This document shows positions 1 to 9,380 of a DNA stretch of 64,000 bases, piece after piece. Source of the stretch: Flavobacterium fluviale (GTDB lineage Bacteria; Bacteroidota; Bacteroidia; Flavobacteriales; Flavobacteriaceae). The stretch spans positions 1,364,001-1,428,000 of the forward strand of contig NZ_CP030261.1 of the NCBI RefSeq assembly GCF_003312915.1, written 5' to 3'. Below the pieces are notes generated by a model, which did not search any database, was not told where the DNA came from, and saw nothing but the letters and a program-made list of their open reading frames with translations. Every line of letters starts with the position of its first letter. The first letter of the stretch is position 1. Position numbers and translations under genes: made by a program.

Positions 1-1467
1 TGCTTGTTCTGTAAACGATAATTGTACAGCCGTTTTTTCGGCATGAATATTTTTCGGAACATAATCGAACGTCGCATTATCAATATCCACTTCACCAGTT
101 ATTCGCGGTTTGTTGATGTACAAATCGACAATATCAAATTGAAATTTTAAATTGGCTTTTGCATGCCCGCTTTCGAAATGAAGAATCTTTTCATTTGTCA
201 TTCCGTTAAGTTTTGAAATGTCAAAATCAGAATTTACAAATCCAGTTGCAATTGGTTTTTCCAGATCATTAATAACCGCCTGCGGAATCTGCAGCGGAAT
301 ATTTTCATAATCTGCTTTAAAACGAGTTAGAATAATAGCAGAATTTGGATCGCTAAAACCTTTTTCGGGTTTAAAATTATTGGTAAATATTCCTTTGAAA
401 CTGCAATTGGTAAACAAACCATCGGGAATTGTAAGTTCGTTATTTCTAATATCGGCCTGAACCACAATCTTTGGGTCGCCTTCGGCATTAAGATCGCCAT
501 TGATCGTACAATTGACTTCAATTGGTTTTTTTAAATTAAACTGATCGAGTTTTGAACTGATATTGGCCGACAATAAATTGGAAGCATTTCGCCATAAAAT
601 ATGGGTTTCAATATTGATTCCAAAAAGCGAATTTTGTTTTCCGATATTGAAAAAAGCAATGATGTCAAAAGCATCAGAGCCAATTTTAAGTTTTTGGGTT
701 TTAATGTTTATTCTTTGATGTTCTTCAGAATACGAAATGTCAAAATTTCCTTCGAGCATTTTTTCTTTGGAAAAACTTCCATGAACTGTATTAAAGGCTA
801 GACTATTAATTTTTGTTTTTAAAAATAAATTCGTGTGCCAGTTTTCATCGTCATACTCAACTTTTGAATCTAAATCTGCTACATGAAAATCAAATAATTT
901 ATGCCCCAGATGATTGTCGATAATAACATGAACGTTGTTGAGGTTTACTTCGTCAATTGTCGTTTCGGGTTTATCCTGATTGGTTTCGGTTTTTTTCTTT
1001 TTCGGTTTAAAGATGTTTACATTCGAATAACCATTTTCGGCTTTATAAATGTAAATCTGAGCATCGTTAATTAATATTTTATGAATATTGATTTCATTAT
1101 GCAGTAAGCTCCAAATGTTTAAGCGAGCTTCTATCTCGATGGCTTTTAATAAAGTATGTTTGTGACTCTGCCATTGATTGTCTTTTACTTCAACTTCTTT
1201 TAGTGCAAGAGTAAAATTCGGAAAACCAGTTAGAAACTTATAATGAAAGTCGGTAACATGGAATTTTCCATTAATATTTTCATTGATTTTATGATTGACT
1301 TTGGCAATAATTGCAGCTTTATTTTGATTGAAATAAACAGACAAAGCACCGCAGGCAATTAATAGAATCGCAATTAAACCCAGAATAAAAAATCCAAAGC
1401 GTTTGGCATATTTTTTAAAAGGGTCAGACTGAAGAAATGTTTTTATTTGAAGTAAAGTTTGCTGCAT
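1..1467 (-). CDS. AsmA-like outer-membrane-assembly family protein, partial (C-terminus beyond left edge)
   Basis: An open frame of 489 codons runs from an ATG at 1467 to the left edge with no stop, so only the N-terminal part is present. Residues about 24-46 form one transmembrane helix. It is followed by a long beta-rich region that begins with small basic residues and contains the KVNHKINENINGKF stretch, typical of the AsmA family. These are inner-membrane-anchored periplasmic proteins thought to help lipid or outer-membrane protein traffic. Family members are commonly 800-1000 residues, so roughly half may be missing. The gene is divergent from trxA. The exact role is not shown by the sequence; AsmA family assignment is fairly secure, function is inference. 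Confidence 0.75.
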   Translation of the reverse strand, partial: MQQTLLQIKTFLQSDPFKKYAKRFGFFILGLIAILLIACGALSVYFNQNKAAIIAKVNHKINENINGKFHVTDFHYKFLTGFPNFTLALKEVEVKDNQWQSHKHTLLKAIEIEARLNIWSLLHNEINIHKILINDAQIYIYKAENGYSNVNIFKPKKKKTETNQDKPETTIDEVNLNNVHVIIDNHLGHKLFDFHVADLDSKVEYDDENWHTNLFLKTKINSLAFNTVHGSFSKEKMLEGNFDISYSEEHQRINIKTQKLKIGSDAFDIIAFFNIGKQNSLFGINIETHILWRNASNLLSANISSKLDQFNLKKPIEVNCTINGDLNAEGDPKIVVQADIRNNELTIPDGLFTNCSFKGIFTNNFKPEKGFSDPNSAIILTRFKADYENIPLQIPQAVINDLEKPIATGFVNSDFDISKLNGMTNEKILHFESGHAKANLKFQFDIVDLYINKPRITGEVDIDNATFDYVPKNIHAEKTAVQLSFTEQA

Positions 1468-1631
1468 TTAAAATTAATATTATGGAGTATTAAAGATACT
1501 ACAAAAAATATTAACATTTTATTGGTTTGGTTTTCAGTTTAATATGTCGTAAATTGAGTTATCAAAAAACATTATAGAGTTGATAATAAATGACAATACA
1601 TTTATAATGAAAACTAATTTAGTAATCGTGT

Positions 1632-1658
1632 TTGATTTGTTTTAAATTTTTAAATTTG
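1632..1658 (+). promoter_or_regulatory. Putative trxA promoter (TTG / TAAATTTG)
   Basis: TAAATTTG at 1651-1658 matches the Bacteroidota -7 consensus TAnnTTTG, with a TTG at 1632-1634 (16-bp spacer, a little short). It lies 52 bp before the thioredoxin start. Confidence 0.45.
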
Positions 1659-1710
1659 TACTGTAGTTTGAAAGTTAAACATTCAGACATAATTTTAATC
1701 TTAATATATT

Positions 1711-2028
1711 ATGGCATTAGCAATAACAGATGCTACTTTTGATGAAGTAGTTTTAAAATCAGATAAACCAGTAATGGTAGACTTTTGGGCAGCATGGTGT
1801 GGTCCTTGTAGAATGGTTGGTCCAATCATTGACCAATTAAGCGATGAGTACGCTGGTAAAGTAGTTGTTGGTAAAGTAGATGTAGATGCGAACCAAGAAT
1901 TTGCTGCAAAATATGGTGTGCGTAACATACCAACCGTTTTGGTATTTCATAACGGTGAAGTAGTAGGAAAACAAGTAGGAGTAGCTCCTAAACAAACCTA
2001 CGCAGATAGTTTAGACGCTTTATTGTAA
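1711..2028 (+). CDS. trxA: Thioredoxin
   Basis: This 105-residue protein is a complete single-domain cytoplasmic thioredoxin, which reduces protein disulfides using electrons from thioredoxin reductase. The redox motif WCGPC is at residues 29-33 and the conserved cis-proline follows Ile at residues 73-74. Length and the absence of a signal peptide fit TrxA rather than a secreted thioredoxin-fold protein. It is monocistronic: a TAAATTTG promoter element lies upstream and a strong hairpin terminator directly downstream. Nothing odd is seen. Confidence 0.97.
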   Translation: MALAITDATFDEVVLKSDKPVMVDFWAAWCGPCRMVGPIIDQLSDEYAGKVVVGKVDVDANQEFAAKYGVRNIPTVLVFHNGEVVGKQVGVAPKQTYADSLDALL

Positions 2029-2052
2029 TCTTTAAAAGGTTACGATTGATAT

Positions 2053-2089
2053 AAAAAAGGTTTGACGAAAGTCAAACCTTTTTTATTTG
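2053..2089 (+). terminator. Rho-independent terminator of trxA
   Basis: A perfect 14-bp stem (2053-2066 with 2071-2084) with a GAAA loop ends in a T-rich tract. It sits 25 bp after the trxA stop codon. The A/T ends of the stem make it potentially bidirectional, so it could also serve the converging M61 gene. Confidence 0.9.
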
Positions 2090-2103
2090 TTGTGGATACT
2101 TTA

Positions 2104-2134
2104 ATTAAAAATTAAAAATTAAAAATTAAAAATT
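2104..2134. repeat. Tandem 7-bp repeat (ATTAAAA)x4
   Basis: Four and a partial copies of ATTAAAA lie in tandem. On the minus strand the repeat supplies the last residues and stop codon of the M61 peptidase gene. Confidence 0.85.
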
Positions 2135-3699
2135 GATTTTCTAATTTCTAATTGTAGTTTCGATGCTTTTGGAAGCTCACTTATTGTATAATTTTTCTCT
2201 GTAAACTTATCGCTTTTTGCTTCTGTTTTTAATGGTGTCAAATCAATTTGAAGACCGCCGTATTTAAGGTATTTTTGATAATCGATTTCTTGTGTTGTAT
2301 TGACATACGTTTTTAATTCTTGTAATGATTTTCCAGAAATCTCTGTTGCGGCAGACCAAAATTCATCTTCAGTAAAACCTCTTTGTTTTTTCTCAAAATA
2401 TTCATTGTATAAAAAGCGCATAAGATCATCGAGCGATTTTTTATTGGCTGTATTGTTTCTAATTTCTAAATCTAAAAGCAGACCAATTGTTGGTCCTTTG
2501 TCATAATAGGAAATTGTAGTTTGTTTGGCGTTGCTTTCATTATTAAAAAAGTTGGACCAAATATCAAAACTGGATTGTGCCAGAGACATATGTCTGCATC
2601 CCTCTTCGTTTTCATATTTTTTAATAGAACCAGAAAGATATTCCAAAGCATCTTTTCCTTCCATTAATCCGGCTTTTACCATAATAAGATATTCGTAGTA
2701 AACCGTAAAACCTTCAGAAAACCAAAGCATTGTAGTGTAGTTTTCTTTATTATAATCAAATGGGCCTAATTCAATTGGACGAATTGCTTTAACATTATAA
2801 AGATGAAAATATTCGTGAGTTACAAAATTCATAAAATCAAGATAATCTCTTCGTGATTTCGAATCAAAAGAACCTTTTGTGAAAATTGCCTGCGAGTTCC
2901 AGTGCTCCAGTCCGCCTCCGCCAGCTTCCATCATAATATAACTGTAGTTTTCATAAGGGATTTTCTTCATGATTGATGTAGTAGCGCTCATGATTTTCTT
3001 TAAGTCGGCAACAAATTTTTCTTCTTCAAGTCCTTGAGGGGTTGCAACTCCCAGCGAATATTTTTTTCCTTCATTCTCAAATTCAATAGTTTTTTGATTT
3101 CCAATGTAAATTGGACTGTCGTAAAAAACATCAATATTTTTGGCGTAGAAACTATTTTTGGCTTCATCGACGCATTTTAATCCAGTTGAAATTTTGCTCC
3201 ATTTCGAAGGTTTATTCAACGTAACAGTAACCGGATTATCGATCTTGTTTTCGACATGCATAAAAATAGTATTGGGCATTATAAAAGCCTTTTCAGCATC
3301 TACATAAGATTCTGCGACTGATTTTTTATTGGCAAAAACACGATATTTTACACTGATTTTTGATGCTGTCCCATTTTCTATTGTCCAGCTGTTTTTGGTC
3401 GATTTTTTCCATTTAATTTTTTGATTTTTTCCGTCTGTAACTTCAAAATCAACAATATATCTTGGAGTGTTTAAAATCAAATAATAGCCTGGAGTCCAAA
3501 CTGGAAGAATTAAATTGGTTGTTTTGGAATGAAGATTTTCAAAATTTAAAACAACTTCTACATAGTGCGACTGTGCATCTTCAAAAGAAACAGAAAAGTC
3601 CATTTTTATCTCTTGATTATCGACTTTGTTTGTTGCTTTAGAAATAAAAAAAGTGTTTAAAAGCAGTACACAATAGCACAATTTTAAGGCTTTTGTCAT
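2119..3699 (-). CDS. Secreted M61-family (glycyl aminopeptidase-like) metallopeptidase lacking the PDZ domain
   Basis: The 526-residue product has an N-terminal signal sequence (about residues 1-21), a beta-rich M61 N-terminal domain and the zinc site HEYFH at residues 295-299 with the third ligand Glu at WFSEG (about 329). The GGGLEH element before the catalytic helix is also characteristic of M61. It probably acts as an exported aminopeptidase on small peptides. M61 proteins are usually about 580-630 residues with a C-terminal PDZ domain; here the chain stops soon after the catalytic domain, in the ATTAAAA repeat. Either a natural short form or a 3' truncation is possible. It converges on trxA. 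Confidence 0.85.
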   Translation of the reverse strand: MTKALKLCYCVLLLNTFFISKATNKVDNQEIKMDFSVSFEDAQSHYVEVVLNFENLHSKTTNLILPVWTPGYYLILNTPRYIVDFEVTDGKNQKIKWKKSTKNSWTIENGTASKISVKYRVFANKKSVAESYVDAEKAFIMPNTIFMHVENKIDNPVTVTLNKPSKWSKISTGLKCVDEAKNSFYAKNIDVFYDSPIYIGNQKTIEFENEGKKYSLGVATPQGLEEEKFVADLKKIMSATTSIMKKIPYENYSYIMMEAGGGGLEHWNSQAIFTKGSFDSKSRRDYLDFMNFVTHEYFHLYNVKAIRPIELGPFDYNKENYTTMLWFSEGFTVYYEYLIMVKAGLMEGKDALEYLSGSIKKYENEEGCRHMSLAQSSFDIWSNFFNNESNAKQTTISYYDKGPTIGLLLDLEIRNNTANKKSLDDLMRFLYNEYFEKKQRGFTEDEFWSAATEISGKSLQELKTYVNTTQEIDYQKYLKYGGLQIDLTPLKTEAKSDKFTEKNYTISELPKASKLQLEIRKSIFNF

Positions 3700-3859
3700 T
3701 ATTTTGTTTTTTAAGTTTGGATTTGTTTTTGGTAACTATTTTAAATTGTGATGAATACGTTAGTCATAACAATTTTAGTAATTGAACAGAAAAATATAAA
3801 AAATATAGAAATATATGAAGCTGTTTTCAATAAAGTTTGAAGAAATATCTAGAATAACT

Positions 3860-5941
3860 TTATAAAGGTGAAATTATCGTAATTGTTGTGCCCAAATCAG
3901 GTTTAGAGCATACTTCAATTTTACAATTAATAGCTGTCGCAAGGTCACGAATTAAATGCAGTCCCAATCCCGATTTGATTCCGATAACTGCAGAATCATC
4001 ATACAGGGCTTTAAATTTTTCCTGGCTGCCGCCCGGACCATTATCAGTTATGGAAAGCAGTATAGTATTGTTTTCCTGTCTGGCTTTCCACACTATTTGC
4101 GGATTTTCTCTCTTCGCAAGTACTTTTACAGCGTTTCCGGTTAAGTTTCGAATGATGGTTTTGAGGTAATTTTTATCGGTATTTAAAACAAGATCGTCTG
4201 GATTTTCAAACACAATTGAAATGTTTTCATATGGAGAAAAGTGGTTTTGTGTTTCTTCAAATATCTTGGCGACAGTAATTCGTTTAAAGTGCGGTTTAAA
4301 ATTTTCCATTTGTCCTTTGCTCCACAACAGAATATCCTCCATAGAAGTTAATAAATTCTCTGCGCCGGCAATTACTTTGGCCTGCATTCTTACGGCAGTT
4401 TCTTCGTCGATTAATTCGGGGTTTTCTTTTTGAAGATGCAGAAAGTGAATCAGATTCGAAACAGGACTTCTTAAATCATGATTTAAAATACTAAAAAAGC
4501 GGGCTTTTGTTTTATTGGCTTCGTCCAATTCTTGATTTAAAATCTGCAGTTTTTTATTGATTTTTTTTCTGCTCCGGCTTTGTTTAAAAAGCAGTAATCC
4601 AATAATTCCAACTAAAGCTAAGCCCGAAATGAGGTAAATACGCTGTGTCTGTGCTTCTTTAATCTGGATGTTCTTAATCGTATTTTCGCTCGAAAGATTC
4701 TTGATTTTCTGCTGTTTATTTGTGTTTTGATAACGAGCTTCGGCATTTGCAATACTTTGTTTAGCCGATTCATGCATCATCTCGTCGTTGTACTTACTGT
4801 AGATTTCGTTGTAGTAAAATGCTTCTTTCCAAAGCTGCAGTGCGGCGAAGCTTTGAGATAATTTTTTATTAATCATAACAAAGTTTTCTTTGTCATAAGT
4901 CAATGCATTTTTTGAAGCTTTTTTTAAGGTTTCAATGGCTTTTTTATATGCTCCTTTTTCATATAAAACCCTTCCCATAATGGCGTTGGCTTCCATTAAA
5001 ATTTCTTCATCTGTTGATTTTTCGCCAAATAAAACTGCTTTCTCAGCAAACACAAAAGCTTTATTAAGGTCTCTTTCATCTGCATAATATCTAGACATGT
5101 TTTGATTGGCAAAACTCAAATTAAGAAACAGCGAATCTTTTCTAGTTGGGTAAGTGTACGTCAGCTTATAATATTTTTTTACGCTGTCTAGTTTTTTTTG
5201 CGCGACAAAACACTGCATATAATAATTGCAGGAAAAAGCAGAAATGTAAGGAGAGGTTTTTATATACGGCTGTGCCTCGTTTAAATATTCTATCGCTTTG
5301 TCAAATTGTTTCATTTTAATGTATGCGCTGGCAATCTGACAATAAGAAACGCCTATATTTTCAATATTTTCGACCGCTTTAGGAAGGAGTTTTTTATACG
5401 TTACAGCCTTTAATTGATTCCCAATAAAACTTTCATATTCCGAAAGATCAAGATAATATTCGCCAAGACTGCCATAAAGAACAGCTTTGGTGTACACACT
5501 TTTGGTGGTATCCAAAATACTTTTAATCTCGGTAATCAGTGCTTTTCTTTTAGAAGTTTTATTCAAAGAATAACAGATATAATTAAGGCGCATTAAACTA
5601 GAAGTATAACTTTCAATATCTTTCGATCTGCGTGCGTATTTCAAAGATTCTTCGTAATTAACAAATGCTTCTTGGTATTTATTATTACTAAATTCATAAG
5701 CGGTGCCTTTCTGCAGATAAAAACGGCTTAAATAAAGCGAATTGTTTTTAGAAAGTTCAATTCCTTTTTGTGCGACGATTATTAGCTTTGGATATTCTTC
5801 TAAATCCAAAAGCGAGGTGGAGTAATTATGCCACGCCTTTAATTTTTCGGCTGTAGTTTTATAACGGCCCAAATTAGGTTCCTGCTGCGTAAATCCTTTA
5901 AAACTGAATAACAGAATAAACAGGAACGTAATTTTTCTCAT
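3860..5941 (-). CDS. TPR-containing sensor histidine kinase
   Basis: The 693-residue protein has a signal peptide (residues 1-19), a periplasmic array of tetratricopeptide repeats (about 30-385), a coiled segment, one transmembrane helix (about 435-452) and a cytoplasmic kinase core. The dimerisation helix carries the phospho-acceptor His488 in NHDLRSP. The ATPase domain shows an N box (NLTGNAVKV), a G1 box (DNGPGG) and a G2 box (GLGLHL). The start codon overlaps the stop of the response regulator gene in an ATGA tetranucleotide, so the pair is translationally coupled and is likely cognate. The signal sensed through the TPR domain is unknown. Confidence 0.9.
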   Translation of the reverse strand: MRKITFLFILLFSFKGFTQQEPNLGRYKTTAEKLKAWHNYSTSLLDLEEYPKLIIVAQKGIELSKNNSLYLSRFYLQKGTAYEFSNNKYQEAFVNYEESLKYARRSKDIESYTSSLMRLNYICYSLNKTSKRKALITEIKSILDTTKSVYTKAVLYGSLGEYYLDLSEYESFIGNQLKAVTYKKLLPKAVENIENIGVSYCQIASAYIKMKQFDKAIEYLNEAQPYIKTSPYISAFSCNYYMQCFVAQKKLDSVKKYYKLTYTYPTRKDSLFLNLSFANQNMSRYYADERDLNKAFVFAEKAVLFGEKSTDEEILMEANAIMGRVLYEKGAYKKAIETLKKASKNALTYDKENFVMINKKLSQSFAALQLWKEAFYYNEIYSKYNDEMMHESAKQSIANAEARYQNTNKQQKIKNLSSENTIKNIQIKEAQTQRIYLISGLALVGIIGLLLFKQSRSRKKINKKLQILNQELDEANKTKARFFSILNHDLRSPVSNLIHFLHLQKENPELIDEETAVRMQAKVIAGAENLLTSMEDILLWSKGQMENFKPHFKRITVAKIFEETQNHFSPYENISIVFENPDDLVLNTDKNYLKTIIRNLTGNAVKVLAKRENPQIVWKARQENNTILLSITDNGPGGSQEKFKALYDDSAVIGIKSGLGLHLIRDLATAINCKIEVCSKPDLGTTITIISPL

Positions 5942-6645
5942 GCAATAAGATTTAAGTTGTCCTTGTAACTTCTTCCAATCGGAATTATGGCATTATTATT
6001 CAAAACAATTTCGTTAGAATTTATCTTTTGAACATATTGTTTCTGTACGGCAAAACTTCTATGAATACGCACAAAAGACTGAAAATGATTTTCTTTTAAA
6101 AGATTTCCAATACTCGAAAGTACACAATGTCTTTTACGGTCTGTAACTACCAAAGTGTAGTCTTTTAAAGCTTCCAGATATAAAATCTCATGAAGTTTTA
6201 CTTTTGTTTGTTCGTGTCCTTCCTTTATATAAATGGTATCACCGCCAATACTTGCTTCAAATAAAGAAGCTTTGAGTTTGATTTCCATAAACTCTTCGAT
6301 GCGATTGATTGTTTGGGTAAAACGGTCAAGTTTTAAAGGCTTTACAATAAAATCAAGCGTTTCAATCTGGAAACTTTCGACAGCATGTTCAGGATGCGCG
6401 GTAATAAAAATGCATACAGGAACATCTAAAGTCTGTTTTCTAAATTCAATTCCGTTTAAACCCGGCATATCGATGTCTAAAAAAAGTATGTCGATTTTTT
6501 CTTTCTCCAGAAAAACAACAGCATCTTCAGCCGATTCAAAAACGCCTGCAATGTCCAGAACAGGGAATTTCTTGGCATAAGAAACAACCGTAAGTCTGTC
6601 AATTTCGTCATCATCAACAATAATACAAGTGTATTTTTTCATCAT
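5938..6645 (-). CDS. LytTR-family response regulator
   Basis: The 235-residue protein has an N-terminal receiver domain with the acidic triad at residues 11-13, phospho-acceptor Asp57 in LFLDIDMPG and the conserved Lys near 107 (IVKPLK). The C-terminal half is a LytTR DNA-binding domain (about 135-235), with the FVRIHRSFAVQ motif. It is the first gene of a two-gene operon with the TPR histidine kinase, and presumably regulates transcription when phosphorylated by it. A second Met follows the first, so 6642 is an equally good start. Targets cannot be read from the sequence. Confidence 0.92.
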   Translation of the reverse strand: MMKKYTCIIVDDDEIDRLTVVSYAKKFPVLDIAGVFESAEDAVVFLEKEKIDILFLDIDMPGLNGIEFRKQTLDVPVCIFITAHPEHAVESFQIETLDFIVKPLKLDRFTQTINRIEEFMEIKLKASLFEASIGGDTIYIKEGHEQTKVKLHEILYLEALKDYTLVVTDRKRHCVLSSIGNLLKENHFQSFVRIHRSFAVQKQYVQKINSNEIVLNNNAIIPIGRSYKDNLNLIA

Positions 6646-6839
6646 TCAAACTTAATTTATGTTATCTGTCTATTTAAAATGCTGTTCGTCTATTGGCTGT
6701 TTTTAGCTTGAACTTATTGCTGCAAATTTGTCTTGTAATTAATTGTAAAGGATAAAAACGCCCTTTACTGATTGTTGCAAAAATAAAGCTATTGAATTAA
6801 AAAAGAGTCATTTAATTAAATTTTTAAAACCAAATTGTT

Positions 6840-7427
6840 ATGAAATTTTTAAAAACCATTTTTACCATTTTATCAGTTGCACTTTTTACAGCTTCGTGCA
6901 GTAGTGACGACGACAATTCAATTAAATATGCAGAAGAAAACCCTCTTGATGCTTATATGGCAGGCTCAGGATTTAGCCAGAAGGCAGTAGATGTAAAAAA
7001 CTCAGGAATTTATGAATATGGTTTTAGTTTTAAACCAACAGTAACTGGAAAAATAAACGCTTTAATAGTGAAAATTCCAGATGTAAATCCAGCTTTAAGA
7101 ATTACTTTATGGGATGCAGCGACTAAAACAGTAATAAAATCTGAAACTGTAAATGTTGCTACAGCCAATGTTACAGTCGAAAAAGCAATTTCATCAATTG
7201 CGCTTACTAAAGATAAGGAATACTTTTTTACAGTAAACAGCGACGACTGGATTAATAGAACAAAAACAGACGGGTCGGCGGCAACTTATCCAATTGTAGC
7301 TGGAAATATAACTATTACAGGATATGCATACATCTCAAGTACAGCTGCGGAAACTATTTTTCCAACAAATGCACGTAACACGTATTATGCTGGAGATATT
7401 ACGTTTAAATTTCAACAAACTGAATAA
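6840..7427 (+). CDS. DUF4082-like lipoprotein
   Basis: A 195-residue lipoprotein precursor with lipid-acceptor Cys20 (FTASC). The following SSDDD resembles the lipoprotein export signal described for Bacteroidota, suggesting surface exposure. The rest is a beta-rich domain with the pattern YGFSFKPTVTGKINALIVKIP, then LWDAATKTV and a terminal YYAGDITFKF, which resembles DUF4082 carbohydrate-associated modules. It stands alone with its own terminator, next to the divergent two-component operon, which could be its regulator (inference only). No catalytic residues are visible. Confidence 0.6.
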   Translation: MKFLKTIFTILSVALFTASCSSDDDNSIKYAEENPLDAYMAGSGFSQKAVDVKNSGIYEYGFSFKPTVTGKINALIVKIPDVNPALRITLWDAATKTVIKSETVNVATANVTVEKAISSIALTKDKEYFFTVNSDDWINRTKTDGSAATYPIVAGNITITGYAYISSTAAETIFPTNARNTYYAGDITFKFQQTE

Positions 7428-7459
7428 TTCTTTTTTGGATAGCTTTGAATTAGTTAGTG

Positions 7460-7492
7460 AAAAAGGTTTGGCCAAAAGTCAAACCTTTTTTT
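7460..7492 (+). terminator. Terminator of the DUF4082-like gene
   Basis: An 11-bp stem (7460-7470 with 7480-7490) with a 9-base loop, followed by T residues, starts about 32 bp after the stop. Its stem core GGTTTG/CAAACC resembles that of the trxA terminator. Confidence 0.85.
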
Positions 7493-7547
7493 AAATATAA
7501 TATCAGTTAAAAATAACCGTACATTTATAGTCAATAATCTTAAACTA

Positions 7548-8027
7548 ATGAAAATGAAAACAATACATTTGTTATTGCTCTTTTGCACCACAACATTTTG
7601 CTTAGGACAAAATCAAGAAGGAGAACTAAAAAAAATTATTAGTCAGCAGGAATCAGATTGGAATAAAAACGATATGAAGTCATTCTCGCAGGCTTTTAGT
7701 GACGATGCAGTTTTAATTAACTTTTTAGGCATGTATTGGCAGGGGAAAGAAAATATTATTACTGAGTTTTCACATATTAATGAATGCTGTATCAAGCCGA
7801 CTTCTGTAAAATTTGACTGGATAGATTCTAAAACATTATCTGAAAATGCAGCGGTTGCGCATATGAAAGAGACATTGACAGCAAAAGAAGATTATGCTGT
7901 TCCTGGCGGAGTTGTTAAAAAAGGAACAGTAAACAGCAAATTTATTACCGTTGTTTTTGAAAAAAAGAATGCAGTCTGGAAAATTGTAAGTATGCAGGTG
8001 ACACAGGTAAACGGACCGCCAAAATAA
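7548..8027 (+). CDS. Secreted SnoaL/SgcJ-type (DUF4440-like) NTF2-fold protein
   Basis: The 159-residue protein has a signal peptide (about 1-20, ending LGQ) and one NTF2-like domain. Typical features are the opening helix SQQESDWNKNDMKSF, the FSDDAVLINF strand, the MYWQGKENI turn and the closing WKIVSMQVTQV. Such domains bind small hydrophobic ligands or act as small enzymes or association domains; the substrate here is unknown. It is a single gene with a clear terminator and no linked pathway. Confidence 0.75.
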   Translation: MKMKTIHLLLLFCTTTFCLGQNQEGELKKIISQQESDWNKNDMKSFSQAFSDDAVLINFLGMYWQGKENIITEFSHINECCIKPTSVKFDWIDSKTLSENAAVAHMKETLTAKEDYAVPGGVVKKGTVNSKFITVVFEKKNAVWKIVSMQVTQVNGPPK

Positions 8028-8045
8028 ACAGTTTTAAAATAATTA

Positions 8046-8083
8046 ACCTCACAGATTTTTAAGTCTGTGAGGTATTTTTTTTT
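8046..8083 (+). terminator. Terminator between convergent genes
   Basis: A 10-bp perfect stem ACCTCACAGA/TCTGTGAGGT (8046-8055, 8064-8073) is followed by a long T run. It ends the SnoaL-like gene and may also serve the converging AztD-like gene. Confidence 0.85.
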
Positions 8084-8108
8084 AGATTAGAATCTGATTT
8101 TGAATTAA

Positions 8109-9329
8109 TTAATGGTTGTGCGTTTCGCTGTTTTCATAACCAATAATAGTAATCATGTAAGGCGTGCTTGAAACCTTTGTCTTTTTAATTTCTGATGAAG
8201 AAAGATTCACTTGCAGTAGTTCGCCTGAAGTTGGAGAAGTGATATAAGCAAATTTCTCTGTTACAGCAATTTGAGGTTTTAGTGTTGCATCTGTTGCAGT
8301 TGAGGCAGTGGCTTTGATTTCTTTTTCTAATTGTAAACTGCTGATATTGTAAAGTTTAAAATCTCCTGAATGCAATAGAACAGCCAGTTTTTTATGATCG
8401 TAACTAATTTTACACTGCATAATTGTCGTGTTTTCAATAATTGGCTTTACGGTACTGTTTACAACATCAATTAAATAAGCGCCTTTTGCAGCCGTATATC
8501 CAATAAATTTCCCAGCCGAAGCCGTTTCTAAAATACTTCCAAACCAAGCTGTTCCAAAATTTTCTGGATGATCGATCAGTTTTTGGTTTCCGTTGCTTTC
8601 CACAACCAAAATACCGCTTGCAGAACCAAATACCGCATATACGCCGTCTGAAGCATTTCCGTGAATTCCTTTTGTAGCAATTTTAGCGTCGAAAAGTGTT
8701 TTTCCGGTATTGTCAATAATTTTTACTTTTTCCGGAAGCGTTCCAGTTACCGAATTGTCTTTCTCAGTAATAGCGTAAGTTCCGTTTGTAAAAGTGGCCA
8801 TTGCACCGTGATGTGCCAATAAACCTGCGTTTATAGTTTTGAAAGCTGCACCAGATTTATTTACGTCGGCTTCTTTACCAACAGAAAGCGTTCCGTCTCC
8901 GTCATTAAAGGTTAGGATTTCGCCAATTTTACTTTTAAAATGTGTTGGTTTTTGCGCGCTTGCAGTTAAGAAACCAAATTTTGGAACATCATCAACATCG
9001 ATATGATCGCCATGCAATTCCAATCCGCTGTCGAAAGTTTCTACAAAATTATTGTCTCTGTGAATGATACCCGCGTAACGCCCAGATTCTGTAGTGTACA
9101 AAGATGATTTTGGAAATTTAGCTGTAAACGAACTAATTTTATCTTCTGATGGATCAAAAAGCGTTAATTCTGTGGTTTTTTCGTCAGAAAGTAAAATTCT
9201 AACAAATGTATGTTCTTCAGAATCATGGTCATGATCGTGATCGTCATGGTTGTCGTCGTCGTTGCTACACGAAACCGCAAAAAGCGATAAAGCGAATAAA
9301 AAAAGCAGTTTGTAAAAATTGTTTTTCAT
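8109..9329 (-). CDS. AztD-like zinc-binding beta-propeller lipoprotein
   Basis: The 406-residue lipoprotein has lipid Cys21 followed by SNDDD and then a tract of alternating His and Asp (about residues 27-38), a likely metal-collecting arm, with an HNH end. The rest reads as a beta-propeller of repeated blades. The markers FDSGLELHGDHIDV, AHHGAMA and GIHGNA match the conserved His positions I know from AztD, the periplasmic zinc chaperone of the Paracoccus AztABC system. Here there is no ABC transporter: it is last in a minus-strand cluster with a TonB receptor and two His-rich lipoproteins. The acidic residues after Cys suggest surface display. AztD similarity is inferred by eye. Confidence 0.7.
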   Translation of the reverse strand: MKNNFYKLLFLFALSLFAVSCSNDDDNHDDHDHDHDSEEHTFVRILLSDEKTTELTLFDPSEDKISSFTAKFPKSSLYTTESGRYAGIIHRDNNFVETFDSGLELHGDHIDVDDVPKFGFLTASAQKPTHFKSKIGEILTFNDGDGTLSVGKEADVNKSGAAFKTINAGLLAHHGAMATFTNGTYAITEKDNSVTGTLPEKVKIIDNTGKTLFDAKIATKGIHGNASDGVYAVFGSASGILVVESNGNQKLIDHPENFGTAWFGSILETASAGKFIGYTAAKGAYLIDVVNSTVKPIIENTTIMQCKISYDHKKLAVLLHSGDFKLYNISSLQLEKEIKATASTATDATLKPQIAVTEKFAYITSPTSGELLQVNLSSSEIKKTKVSSTPYMITIIGYENSETHNH

Positions 9330-9380
9330 GGTAATAAAAGATTAAAAATTTGTAAATATTTGAGTTTTGACTAGCCGGAT

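Noticed and set aside
2104..2134. Possible CRISPR-like repeats
   Set aside because: Units are 7 bp in direct tandem without spacers; no cas genes anywhere in the window.
6233..6580. 115-codon plus-strand open frame
   Set aside because: Antisense to the LytTR response regulator; low-complexity, no family features or start context.
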